A stretch of DNA of 64,000 bases from Kalmusia sp. IMI 367209 (Eukaryota; Ascomycota; Dothideomycetes; Pleosporales; Didymosphaeriaceae). Shown here in pieces: positions 1 through 10,769 of this stretch (positions within the stretch are counted from its first letter, which is position 1; each line of letters starts with the position of its first letter). The position numbers were made by a program, and so were the translations under genes. The stretch covers positions 2,170,001 to 2,234,000 of the forward strand of contig JAPEUQ010000002.1 in NCBI GenBank assembly GCA_027946365.1, read 5' to 3'. The notes beneath the pieces were generated by a model. It did not search any database and was not told the origin of the DNA. It saw only the letters and a list, made by a program, of their open reading frames with translations.

Positions 1-2073
1 GGGCGAAGTCGACGTTGAGGTCGAATTGTTCCCCGCGTTCAGTGAGTGCGGCTTGTAGGACCCGTCCTACTGTTACTCACATTGGCAGATTACGCGCAAG
101 ACAAGCACACCACCGAAATCAACACTCAAGAAGCAACTCGTCAGAAGATCATTTTCAGGTCCGATAAGTTGACCCCTAGAGCTTGCCGCCACTGTCCATG
201 TCAGTGATCACCATGAGCAAGAGCTTCCCGTGGTCAAGTTTGAGAAAACACCAAGCACGACTCATCTCGGAGATGGAATCACGGCGCGGTTTCGTCTTTT
301 GGAGGGCCAAGCTGTCGCGTTCGTTCTTCGTGACCACGAGGACCAAGAACCCGACGCTATCACGACGGCCATGGTCGACGAAGTGCAGAAGACGACACAC
401 GAATATTGGTTCAGATGGATCTCGCAAAGCAGGTACCAGGGACGTTGGGAGGATGTAGTGACAAGGAGCCTTTTTGATCCTCAAGCTCTTGACATTCGAA
501 CCTACAGGTGCAATTGTCGCTGCTCCTACTTTCTCACTACCGGAAGATTTTGGAGGTAAGTGCAGCACTACATCGAGCATTGTCCGACCATCTATGTATG
601 CGCTGACGATAAACTGTGCCTTCATCACACTTTCGCTGAACTGTACTAACTAACTATTGAGGCGGACGAAATTGGGACTATCGCTTCTCCTGGGTCCGCG
701 ACTCTTCATTCACCATATACATACTTCTTCGAATGGGTTTCATGCACGAAGCTGAGGCGTACACAAGCTTCATTTTCGCACTTATCGCCGAGGCAAAGGC
801 GAAAAAGGGTGCTCTTCCAATCATGTTCACAATCCGCGGGGAGACGGACATCCCGGAGATAGAGCTGACGCATCTCGAGGGCTATCGTGTCAGTAGACCG
901 GTCAGAATCGGGAACGGAGCAGCATTCCACGTTCAGCTGGTAGGTGGTCTCGAGATACACTTGACTTGCATCTACTGACTCGCGCTTCGCCGGTCTAGGA
1001 TATTTACGGCGAGCTAATGGACGGCATCTATCTTGCAAACAAGTTTGGGAAGCCCACCTCGTACGATCAGTGGCTCTCTGTGCGCGAGATCACAGACTAT
1101 GTGTGCCAGATCTGGCAAGAGAAAGACATGTCAATCTGGGAGGTGCGCAACGCTAAGCAGAACTTTGTCTACTCGAAGATTATGCTTTGGGTTGCGGTCG
1201 ACCGTGCCCTTCGTTTGGCTGAGAAGAGATGCTTCCCTTGCCCTCGGCGCGCCGAGTGGTATCGGGTGAGTAACATCTGGACATCCTATGGTGCAAGACA
1301 GTGCGTTGATCGCTTGCTTCTAGGTGCGAGATGAAATAATGGAAGAGGTCATGGACAAAGGGTACAATCGCGAACTAGGAGCATTCATTCAAAGCTACGA
1401 ATCGAATGAGGTGCTGGACTCTGCGGTTCTCATCGCTCCGCTGGTGTTCTTCGTCTCTCCTACCGATCCACGGTTTCTAGGCACCCTAGATCGTATACTG
1501 AAGCCTCCAGAGAAAGGTGGTTTGACGAGTACCGGACTTGTGTACAGATATAATTCTGCTAAATCAGATGATGGTAAGTTCGAGCCTTATTGGGCATCCC
1601 CTTACTCGAGGGGCTAGGTAGGGCCAGTGTCTTAAAGCCTCAGCTGGTTCTGTTCCACGAAAGCGGTCCGTTCTTGGGGTACAACATTACGGATAGGCTT
1701 CCTCGTTGCTTCGTATTGCCACGTATACGGCTTGCTGATTTTGATGATAGGCGTCGGAGGGCGCGAAGGAGCTTTCTCGATGTGCACGTTTTGGCTTGTG
1801 GAGGCGCTGACTAGGGTAAGTTTTGATCCTCTTGTTGGGTAGATTGCCTCCCACTAAGATGCACACGTATAGGCTGGCGCGTATGAGGGCAAGTATCTCA
1901 AAGAAGCCGTCACTATGTTCGAGAACATCCTGAGTTTTGGGAATCATCTTCATATGTTCTCGGAGGAAATCGCTCGATCAGGAGAGCAGTTGGGTAATAC
2001 GCCCCAGGCGTTCAGTCACCTAGCGTTGATCTCTGCTGCATTCAACTTAGACAGAACATTAGGAGGGAGATGA
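1..2073 (+). pseudogene. GH15 glucoamylase/trehalase-like hydrolase, 5'-truncated by window, two frame breaks
   Basis: Family 15 inverting glycosidase, acting on alpha-glucosidic substrates (glucoamylase/trehalase-like fungal branch). Reconstructed exons are 1-41, 89-555, 662-939, 999-1265, 1324-1573, 1751-1815 and 1873-2073; all six introns are GT..AG and keep phase. Visible GH15 signatures are FPAFNY at the 5' edge, GGRNWDYRFSWVRD after intron 2, EGAFSMCTFW (general-acid region) in exon 6 and FSEEI followed by [17 protein letters not shown] (general-base region) at the C-terminus. Two single-base insertions break exon 2: one in the C run at 173-176 and one in the T run at 471-475. Removing one base at each restores a continuous family match. 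Both lie in homopolymers, so this is either a recent pseudogene or a sequencing error. The N-terminus lies left of the window. No signal peptide can be judged. The GH15 identity is solid; the broken state is less so. Confidence 0.85.
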
Positions 2074-3747
2074 GAGGTGACTGCAAGCTTGATGGTTGGT
2101 CAACGGGGTAGCATTGCAAATTTTCTTAGTCTGTTCTGTATACCTTGTAGTGCCGTACGTTCGCATCTGCAACAGCAGTAGTTTTCTACGAGATATTTTA
2201 CGAAGATTCATGGTGCCGAATGTGAGAGAATTCATGCACATACGTTGACAGTCCCAATCATGCACCATCTTCAGAGCAGGCCACTCCACAAGCTCACATG
2301 TGCGATGGCGACACTGAAGACTGCCTCGCGACCTCACCGATGCCGCCTTACCCCTTGATAAAAATAATGCGCCCGGGTTTCAAAAGTGCTTCGCTGTGAT
2401 TAGCCAGAATGCTAGCATTTGCCGGGCGGCACCAGGATCTCGTGCCCGCTAGCCCCTACGCAACCTGGTTCGCTGCAACCTCATCTCTTCATACCCAACC
2501 CGACGTCAGGACAACCTCTTACGTTAGCAGCCGGTCGATGGCGCAGAGGGCCTCAAACACTGCTCACGCTCCCCATTGCCCGCGGGCCCCGCACTGCGTT
2601 AAAGCCGAGCACTTCTTCCATCTGTATGCCCAACAGTCTCCTTGGGACGACGATGCACCTGATAATGCGCAATGACCGGAACCCCTTGGCAGCTGCAAAG
2701 GTTACAAGAGCTTGATGAAAGATCGACCTACACATGGCCCGGAAGAAGGAAGTGAGCTACAAATGTACAGATCGTAGATCCCGTGAACAGTTTGCGGAGA
2801 CGAAATCCTTTCGGCGTTTTGACGCAAGCATGCCTCCTTCCGTATCGAGTACACTACCTTCAAATTACCGCTCACAAGCCGACTGCGCCCCCAAACATGC
2901 AGAGCCGCTCTGTATACTACACGGTCTTTATGGCTTGCCTCGGAAGTCGCATCTTTAATGACAGTTGCAAAGCCGAAAGGCCGCGATGTGATGCTGCCAA
3001 ATGAGCGTCTGTGGTTGCAGTCAGGTCTAAAGCTTATTACTTCCCGTATAGGCGCTACACTAGCCGTCCGCGGACCTTCAGTCGACTCACAGTTACCGTG
3101 CTACCTGCATGCTGTACACTGACTCTCCACTGCGGCGTCACAGGGAGCGAACGTACTACAGGCTCCCCGCGCCACGACGCATGCTCCTTGAGCACTCTGA
3201 CAGATGATGCATACACTGGTAGGCATTCAAACGGCTCCTAGGGTGCGAGATACGGTGGACGATGCTATGCCAGTCAGAGCGACAGGAAGCACACCCTGTG
3301 CCGTTTTGTGTCACCAAGCCAGGACCCCAGATACTGCCCCGTACGACAGGTGGAACGGTACCTGCAGATCGATGTTCATTTTAGGAGATCTTCCCGTGAA
3401 CAAGGGTCTTCTTGCGCAGCCGCTACATCTGACCACACCTCTGTCGGCTGTCGTTCGCCTTGCCCGACCTGCCCAAAGAGGAACTGTCTCTAGCATTTGA
3501 CACATGAAACCTTTTCCCACCCTAGGAATGACGCCTTCAATTTCGTCCGTATATAATGTACCTTCGATGCTGGGACGACAGCATTCTTCGGTTGTGGGGG
3601 CTCGCTTCATTCTTTCGAAGCCACGCGCATTCCGCCGTCATCAGCCCTAAACACTTGCATTATCCAAACACATCCGTTCCTTGACTTGCTATCAGCACCC
3701 GTCACTCATTTCTACTAGTCATTCTTTATTATTTCCTTTCAATCAGG
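2074..3747. other. Intergenic, no gene seen
   Basis: 1.67 kb between the GH15 stop and the GH81 start. Short ORFs in all frames lack codon bias, splice signals or recognisable motifs. The last 150 bases are pyrimidine-rich and fit the GH81 promoter and leader. Confidence 0.6.
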
Positions 3748-6539
3748 ATGGCAAAGCTGGGCTTCCTGCTGGCTTTGGTCCAGACGACACTCATTCATGG
3801 GTTGCCTGCAGGCGATATAAAGCGCGATGCACATGTGCTCGACGAGCGTGCCATCACCCTCTCATCAGATATCGACGTCACGACTAGTTATACTTCGGTT
3901 GCTTCCACTTTGCAATCGGCGAGTATTACAGAATCGCCCTCCGTGACGGGAGTAAGTCTCCGAGCAAGTTTGATGGCGTGTGCATACTTTGTATCTAATT
4001 CAATCCTACATAGAGTATCTTGACGGGTCTGCCAGACCCAGGCTTCACGCAGAACCCTATAAACACAGACGTCTCGGTGGGACCGTCTCGAACCCTCGCT
4101 CCAATCGACGGAACGCTGAAACCAGGACCAACCGCCCCATTGGCCGACGTCGATGGCAATGTATTCAGGCCTATGGCCACAGATGCCCCCCCGCAGCAGA
4201 TCCAGTCCCGAGGCGATCACGTCGTCAAGAAACTAAACATCGTCGACGGTGATGTTCCCATCGAGACGAACAAATTCTACGCCAACCTTTTCCTGGGCAA
4301 TCAGAACTTTCCTGTTTGGACACATCCATACTCGGTAGCTTGGGCCAAGGGAACTGGAGACACTTGGGGTATGTCAGTAAGCCACATCGAGCGAAGCCAG
4401 CTCGCTTGGGGTACGGAGACTCCACCGCGGTACTGGATCGCACCAATTGGTATTCAACACATCGTTTTGTCAGCGGCCGAATTGGGATCTAGCACTGTTT
4501 TATCTACTGAAGAGTTGACGGCATTCTCTGTTTATGCCAACCTGGCCCCTTCAGTCAACTCTGAGCCAATCATTTCGTTTCCTCTTGTACAAGGGATGGG
4601 CTTCGTGACCGCCTTGTACAACGGTGCAAAGCCGCAATTGAACTCTGGGGTATTCTTCCGCACGTTGAAATATGTGGAACAACTCAACGGTATCACATAC
4701 AAATACCAGGTTCAGCTTGAGGATGGCTCCCAATGGCTCCTTTATGCTACGCCGATCGGTTCACTCGGCGCACCACCATTCACTTTGATAGACAACCAAC
4801 TCATTGAGGGACCAGAAGGTTTTATCGGTTCAATACAAATCGCCAAGAACCCAGCTGATACTGAGGGCGAACAAGTATATGACTCCACCGCTGGCGCATT
4901 CGCGACTAACGCTACGATATCTGGTACCGTTGACGCCGCTTTCGGGAGCTACACGCTTGGGTGGGGTAAGAGCGGCGTGCAGAACCAGACGTTGCTCATG
5001 TTCGCCCTTCCGCATCACGTCGAGTCTTTTGACCAAGCCAGCAAGGATGCTCTCACCAACATCGAGCTGGTAACGACCACCAAAGGTTATGCCAAGGCTG
5101 TCGTCGCTGACAAGATTACTATGGTCGAACCGGAATTACCGGCCTCTATCGGGTTTGCACCATGGGTCCCCAACCAAAACGGTGGCGATGGCGGCAATGA
5201 GAACACCGAGCTCACTGAAGATGCACGCATCAAGGTCCAGAACTCTGGCGCTGTCGAGCTGGGTCAGGACTTTAATCAACAGACTCGTCTTGACAGCATG
5301 TATTACAGCGGCAAAGGTCTCGCCAAATTCGCCAGCATAATTTACACTGTGCAGACGTTGGGCAAAGACACTGAGCTAGCAGCCGCCGGTCTCGTCAAAC
5401 TAAAAGATGCCTTCAACGTCTTCATCAACAACACGCAGCCTCTTCCTCTCGTCTATGACACTGTATGGAAAGGCGTGGTTTCCTCTGGTACATACAATAC
5501 CGGTGACACTGGGCTCGATTTTGGCAACACACTCTACAACGACCATCACTTCCACTACGGCTATTTCGTGTATACGGCAGCTGTGATAGGACATCTGGAG
5601 CCCGCGTGGCTCGAGCAGGGTACTAACAAGGCCTGGGTCAATATGCTCGTTCGAGACTTCGCCAATCCTAGCTCCGAAGATCCATACTTCCCCTTCCAAC
5701 GCTCCTTTGATTGGTTCATGTGCCACTCCTGGGCGAAGGGCCTTTTCGACTCAGGTGACGGCAAAGATCAGGAATCGACTTCCGAAGACACATTTGCGAC
5801 CTACGCACTCAAGATGTGGGGTAAGACTGTGGGCGACCCCTACATGGAAGGCCGCGCCAATCTACAACTCGCGTGCCAGAAACGTTCACTACGCAACTAC
5901 TTCCTCTTGGAGTCCGACAACCAAGTCCAGCCCTCGCAGTTTCTTCCCAACAAAGTGACCGGTATTCTCTTCGAAAACAAGGTCGACCACACGACCTACT
6001 TCGGCGCCAACCCCGAGTACATTGAAGGTATCCACATGATCCCGCTCAACCCATCTTCAGCGTACACTCGATCGAGTAAGTTCGTTCAGGAGGAGTGGGA
6101 CACGTATTTCAGCGATGGACGTGTAGATCAAATTGAGGGCGGCTGGAAAGGTATCCTCTACGCCAACCTTATTCTGATCGATCCGTTTGCAGCGCTGGAG
6201 TTCTTTTCGGATCCTAATTTCGACATGGGACTGCTCGATGGTGGGGCGAGTCGGACGTTCTACCTGGCGTATGCGGCGGCTATGGCGGGAGGTGCGGGTA
6301 CGGGGGCCGCGAACGCAACTGAGGCTGCTGTGGGTAAGGCGAATGTTAAGCCGGCGAAGTCTGCTTTTGTCGAAGCAGCTGGCGCAGATCAGGAAAAAGA
6401 GAGCACGCCTGGAGAAGATGATGACGAAAGTACAGTCGCAGAGGATGAGTGGGAAGGAGAAGATGATGAGAGTGAATTTTCCGATGTCGAAAGCAGAGAC
6501 TCGGATGACGAATGGGAGTGGGAGTGGGAAGAAGAGTAA
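3748..6539 (+). CDS. Secreted GH81 endo-1,3-beta-glucanase
   Basis: Cuts internal beta-1,3-glucan bonds, as in septum or cell-wall remodelling (Eng1/Eng2 family) or in nutrition. Exons are 3748-3951 and 4014-6539, with a 62-nt intron, giving 909 aa. The N-terminus is a clear signal peptide (MAKLGFLLALVQTTLIHG) followed by a Ser/Thr-rich linker to about residue 70. The GH81 body shows NKFYANLFLG, the YNDHHFHYGY motif with Asp at about 578, the GKDQESTSED motif with Glu at about 655 and 659 (catalytic region), and a conserved GGWKGILYANL block near the end. After about residue 820 the protein leaves the usual family and ends in a very acidic, Trp-containing tail. The next gene is convergent, with its stop 357 nt downstream. 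Family assignment is very secure; the in vivo role is inferred. Confidence 0.95.
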
Positions 6540-6895
6540 ATGTGAAGTTGAGAAGGTGAAGGCTCTGGTTGCGCGAGCAAGCCGAAACGGCAATTTTTCT
6601 TGTATCTACTTGGAGGCCAAGACTACCTGCCTGTTGGACATATATTTCCTGTCAATATTCTTAGAGGCACGCCCTTAGAGGTGCAATGCCGTTATTGCTT
6701 TGCAAAACCTCTTTTGCTCGTGCGTACACGAAGACGTCGTTTGCGTACAAGACAAAGTGTGATGCTGACGGCGCTCAATGTTCCTATTATAGAACGTAAT
6801 CGAGCTATATAGTATTGAAGCAGCACCGGATCACTCCACTCAAACAGGACAATCACCTTGACCGTACATGAACAGTCTGAACAGCGAAAGTGGAT

Positions 6896-8536
6896 TCATC
6901 CAACCACAACCTCTCTTCTCTCACCACCCCACAGATTATTCAAACACTCGGCCCAGCTCGGATGTGCAAACATTGCATCTCTCAGATCCATCCACTTTAG
7001 CCCTCCCATCATCGCCATCTGCACCACGGCCATCAACTCGCCTCCTTCGACGGCAATCGCAGAAAAGGATATAAACTTGTCTGTCTCCGGGTCAATAACC
7101 GCTTTGATCATGCCTATACGCGATACATCAGCATCTGTGCACTGAAAAAAAAAAGAGAAATACACAAAAGGCAACCTACCCCTCGTCTCGTCCGTCTCAA
7201 GCCCCCTCGCAATCCAGCTCGCAGGCATACTATACGTAACGACCTTCTTCCCCTTGGGTATATCCCCCCACTTGGGTCCGATGTGCGCGAACTGCGGATC
7301 CGTGTACACGACGCTCGGCACGAGCCCGGCCCTACTCTCTGTCGTCCTGGCTACGCCTTCGGTCTTCGATCCCTGGAGCGCCATGTTGTCGCGCAGGATG
7401 CGGAAGTCGTCGTACGAGACGTGCGTAAATGCGGGTCCGCCTTTGACGTCCCCCAGCGCGTACACGCCGTCTACATTCGTCTCGAGAGTTGGAGAAGCGA
7501 CGATGTAGCCCTGGTGCGAAGTTTTAATCCCCGCAGCAGTGAGATTGAGCGTGTCGGTGTTAGGCACGCGGCCCGTTGCGAGGAGGATGTGTGAAACTTG
7601 AATATCTACTTTCTCTCCTCTTCCGCTTCGTGTTGTCAACGCGATAGGTAGTTCTGCATCATCTGATGCCCGCAATGAAGTCTCCTCCGCACCCAGCACG
7701 ATCCTAATGCCACCTTCCTCCAAGATCTTCTGCATGCATTCCACCAACTCCCCATCATCGTTCTTAGACAGCAGGTGACCCCCACGATGCACAACCGTAA
7801 CCTCCGCCCCTAACCTCCGCACCAGCTGCGCAAACTCCAACCCAATATATCCACCCCCCACCACAGCCAAATGCTGCGGCACCTCGCCCAGTTCCTGGAT
7901 GCTAGTCGAATCGAGCACTCTCTGCTCCTCCAGATTCTCAAGGCCAGGAATACTAGGCCTCGAAGGCCGACACCCCACATTAATGAAGATCCTGTCCGCA
8001 CTGATGCTGCTCTTCTCCCCCGACCCAGAGACGACCTCGACTTCCCTTGGACCCACGAACTTCGCCTCGCCCATGACGACGTGCACCCCCGCGCCGTCCA
8101 GCCGCTTCTCGCTTCCCCCGCGGAAACTACTGACGATGTCTCGTTTCCTCTTCCTCACCGCCTGCATGTCGACGCTCACGCCGTCCTGTCCGCTGCGGTC
8201 GAAGCCGACGCCGTACGCCCCCGCTCTCCGCGCCAGATACGCGACGCGCCCGCTCGCGACCATGGTCTTGGTCGGCGTGCACCCCTCGTTCACGCAGCAG
8301 CCGGCGATGTGGGCGCGCTCGACGAGGCAGACGGAGTGCTCGAGGGAGCGGAGGTGGGTGGCGAGCGGGGTGCCGGATTGGCCGGAGCCGAGGATGAGGG
8401 CGTCGAAGTGAGCTGGGGCCATGGTAGTTGAGTGTCTGCAGATGGAACGGGGGAAGTGGAGGTGCTGGATTGGGGCTGCGGTCAGGTGATGTGTGGGCTT
8501 GAGATGTGGTGGCGATGGACGCAGACGGGTAAACAT
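6896..8536 (-). CDS. Class-I pyridine nucleotide-disulfide oxidoreductase (mercuric-reductase-like)
   Basis: FAD/NAD(P)-dependent dithiol oxidoreductase. Counting from the internal Met at 8422, an FAD-binding GSGQSG lies at about residues 12-17, and the redox-active pair sits in CCVNEGCTPTK (Cys43 and Cys48). An NAD(P)-binding GGGYIGLE and the second FAD motif ATGRVPNTD and YALGDV follow. The C-terminal active-site His lies in AHPSWAE. A 66-nt GT..AG intron (7114-7179, minus strand) is predicted because splicing gives the expected family join RGMIKAV; it has no stop and is a multiple of three. The upstream Met (8536) adds 38 Arg-rich residues without acidic ones, resembling a mitochondrial presequence; the second Met gives a 486-aa cytosolic form. 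Mercuric reductase is the commonest label for this branch, but real mercury activity is unproven and no merR/merP context exists. Confidence 0.9.
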   Translation of the reverse strand: MFTRLRPSPPHLKPTHHLTAAPIQHLHFPRSICRHSTTMAPAHFDALILGSGQSGTPLATHLRSLEHSVCLVERAHIAGCCVNEGCTPTKTMVASGRVAYLARRAGAYGVGFDRSGQDGVSVDMQAVRKRKRDIVSSFRGGSEKRLDGAGVHVVMGEAKFVGPREVEVVSGSGEKSSISADRIFINVGCRPSRPSIPGLENLEEQRVLDSTSIQELGEVPQHLAVVGGGYIGLEFAQLVRRLGAEVTVVHRGGHLLSKNDDGELVECMQKILEEGGIRIVLGAEETSLRASDDAELPIALTTRSGRGEKVDIQVSHILLATGRVPNTDTLNLTAAGIKTSHQGYIVASPTLETNVDGVYALGDVKGGPAFTHVSYDDFRILRDNMALQGSKTEGVARTTESRAGLVPSVVYTDPQFAHIGPKWGDIPKGKKVVTYSMPASWIARGLETDETRGRLPFVYFSFFFQCTDADVSRIGMIKAVIDPETDKFISFSAIAVEGGELMAVVQMAMMGGLKWMDLRDAMFAHPSWAECLNNLWGGERREVVVG

Positions 8537-9271
8537 GAAGGATTAGGCATGAGTTGGGTAGGAAGTGAGGAGTTTCTGCGTTTTAGATCAACCGTGATCC
8601 CTAATTGAAGGTGGCCATCATGTTTACTACACACCTTGATGCTCTGTTCGAGCGGGGTTCCTGAGCACCAACGGAGCTGTCATCACCCGCAGCCATGAGT
8701 AAGCGCCTCAGTCATCCCTTCGCAGCTAGCTAGCCACCTTCGACTACAATCTGGTCGCTTTAGCATCACTCTGCGGGAAAAAAAACCAAGTCTTCCTTCA
8801 TCCACCATTCCATTAAGCATTAGTCTAATAATGATTATCTACAGCAACATACCAGCCACCCTGGCAGTGCTTGGATGCATTGGTCTCCACCAATTCTTCC
8901 TTTCCACCCCATCATGACCAAAATTCCCCTACCGCAGGACCCAGCTGCTTAAACTGAATTGCAGCCGAGTCCTCAAGCGAACGTAGTAGTACAACGGTAC
9001 TCTGGTAAGTTACCGGAAGCGACCGACAGGGTATCAAAACAACCGAGACGCCACGGACAAAAAGGTACCAAGGGCCAAAAAATGCATGCTAGAGCCGCGC
9101 GTCTACGCAAATGCTCTTTCTATGCTGATGTGAAGAATTCGGAAAATATGTGCTCGCGCTGAAAATGCTCAAAAACTCCTTTTTTCTATGCATAAGTCGT
9201 GGCAGGCCGTCACCAAGAATAGGTGATGATGTTGCGATCTTAGGGATAAGGTGATGTGAATGTGTGGAGGA
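8537..9271. other. Intergenic between oxidoreductase start and AUR1 stop
   Basis: No ORF with coding character. It should contain the oxidoreductase promoter and the AUR1 3' end; no distinct signal was recognised. Confidence 0.55.
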
Positions 9272-10769
9272 CTACCTCAGCGGCTCGGTATCAGATCCGA
9301 CCGTGTCGCCGTCCCAAAGGCTTTGGGCGTCGTCGACGGGCGATCGTGAGCCGGCGGAGGGGCTGCGGCCGCCGGTCGAGTAGGAGGAAGAGGAGCCGCT
9401 CGCCCAGTCGTCAGAATCAGACAACGGGTGGAACTCTTCGTAGATATCGAGCATGGTGTAGGTCGTATCTTGCGGATCGCCGATTTCAACGTACTCGTAA
9501 TCCCAGCGGAACTCCTTGTCGGACTGCACACGAGGAAGGAATTTGGCGCGCGCCCAGAAGTATGCGACACCGGCAACTGCGGAAATTAGCGATTGCAGCT
9601 TACGTGATGCTTACAGAACTTACGCAGACTACCAGCCACCAGATCCACGGCGTAATGGTGGGAAAAGTACATGGTCGACCACCACAGCCACATGGTGTAG
9701 AATACATAGACCGGAAACAACTTGGGGAATACGTGTCCCATAAACAGCGTCTCCAACGTCGCCCAGCCAGAGTGCAGCGACGGGAAGGCACCGAATACCA
9801 TGGGAGATGCGTGGAAGCCAGAGGTGTAGAGATCGACACCAAAAAGGGAGTCAATTGCCTTCAAGCCCGCAGCGTCACCCGGAACCGAGTAATTCGCGGG
9901 AGCCAATCCGTAGGTGTTCTCGTACCACGGTGGAGAGCAGGGGAAGATGATTTGGATTATGACGGCCGTCATGTTCATGTAACCGAAGGCGCGTGCCCAG
10001 ATGGGAGCGGTGCCGGGCGGGCCCCAGATGAACATGCATCCGCTGACAATGACGGGCGATACATAGTGAATCACGCCGTAGGGTATCCAAGCCAGAATGT
10101 CCAAAATGGTGTGCTTGTGGGCGGAGAGGATGTTGCTGAGATTGGCACCGTAGAGGATGTTTTCGAGCGCCGGGAGCACACGCACCCAGATGTCAGGTCG
10201 ATAGTTGGCGGGAATATACCTAGAGGGCAGAATCAGTACGTTTGCTCAAGAATTCATGGCATGACCTTGGCAGCGGCTGTGCGACTACGGCCGAAACAGG
10301 AGGAAATATGCCGGCCATGTGGCGCGGGAACGACGTACTTGCAGCTAGAGAATAAAAGCAGCCACGTAAGGGCGGGGAGAAATGGCAGGAGAAACTGTCG
10401 AGATATGGGTAGGACTAGGCCGCCCATGAGCAGGGCAGCAGCAAAGGTCTTCGCAAAGGGGCCGGGTGCCTCGCTCACGGAGAGGGCGAAAATGGCGACG
10501 ATGGCCAGGATGAGGTACTGGCCGTCGTATATGGACCACGGGTGGGTGCGCAGCGAACGCAGCGTGTCGGCGGGGGAGAAGGAGGTCTCGAGGGAGGCGA
10601 TGGATGACGTGGGAGACTGGCGGCTGCGTATCCGCGAGCGCGTGGCCCTCCATTTTCTGCGGACGCGGTGCGGGATGAAGCTGGGCAGCGCCGACAGGCC
10701 CGGGACCTTTGCCCGCGACATCTTGTGGGTCGCGTCGTCGAGGAAGGCGAGGTAGCTCTTGTTCGTCAT
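9272..10769 (-). CDS. AUR1: Inositol phosphorylceramide synthase catalytic subunit
   Basis: Transfers phosphoinositol from phosphatidylinositol to ceramide in the Golgi. It is essential in yeast and is the aureobasidin A target. Exons on the minus strand are 10769-10339, 10219-9624 and 9576-9272, with introns of 119 and 47 nt, giving 443 aa. After a basic N-terminus come several membrane segments, then the hallmark catalytic motifs FGAFPSLHSGW (PAP2-like His) and SHHYAVDLVAG (second His and Asp) near the end of exon 2. The join SCKYIPANYRPD across intron 1 and GSLLAGVAYFW across intron 2 match the family. The C-terminal roughly 70 residues are Ser/Asp-rich, cytosolic and probably disordered, as in other filamentous Aur1 proteins. 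The start at 10769 is the only Met compatible with the family N-terminus. Confidence 0.95.

Noticed and set aside
6057..6593. 178-codon minus-strand ORF
   Set aside because: Antisense of the acidic GH81 tail; Ser/Arg-rich reading caused by the GA-rich tract.
7871..8431. Plus-strand ORFs of 170-186 codons
   Set aside because: Antisense shadows of the oxidoreductase gene.
9256..10755. 499-codon plus-strand ORF opposite AUR1
   Set aside because: It is the antisense shadow of AUR1, Arg-rich and without any family match; AUR1 with introns explains the region fully.
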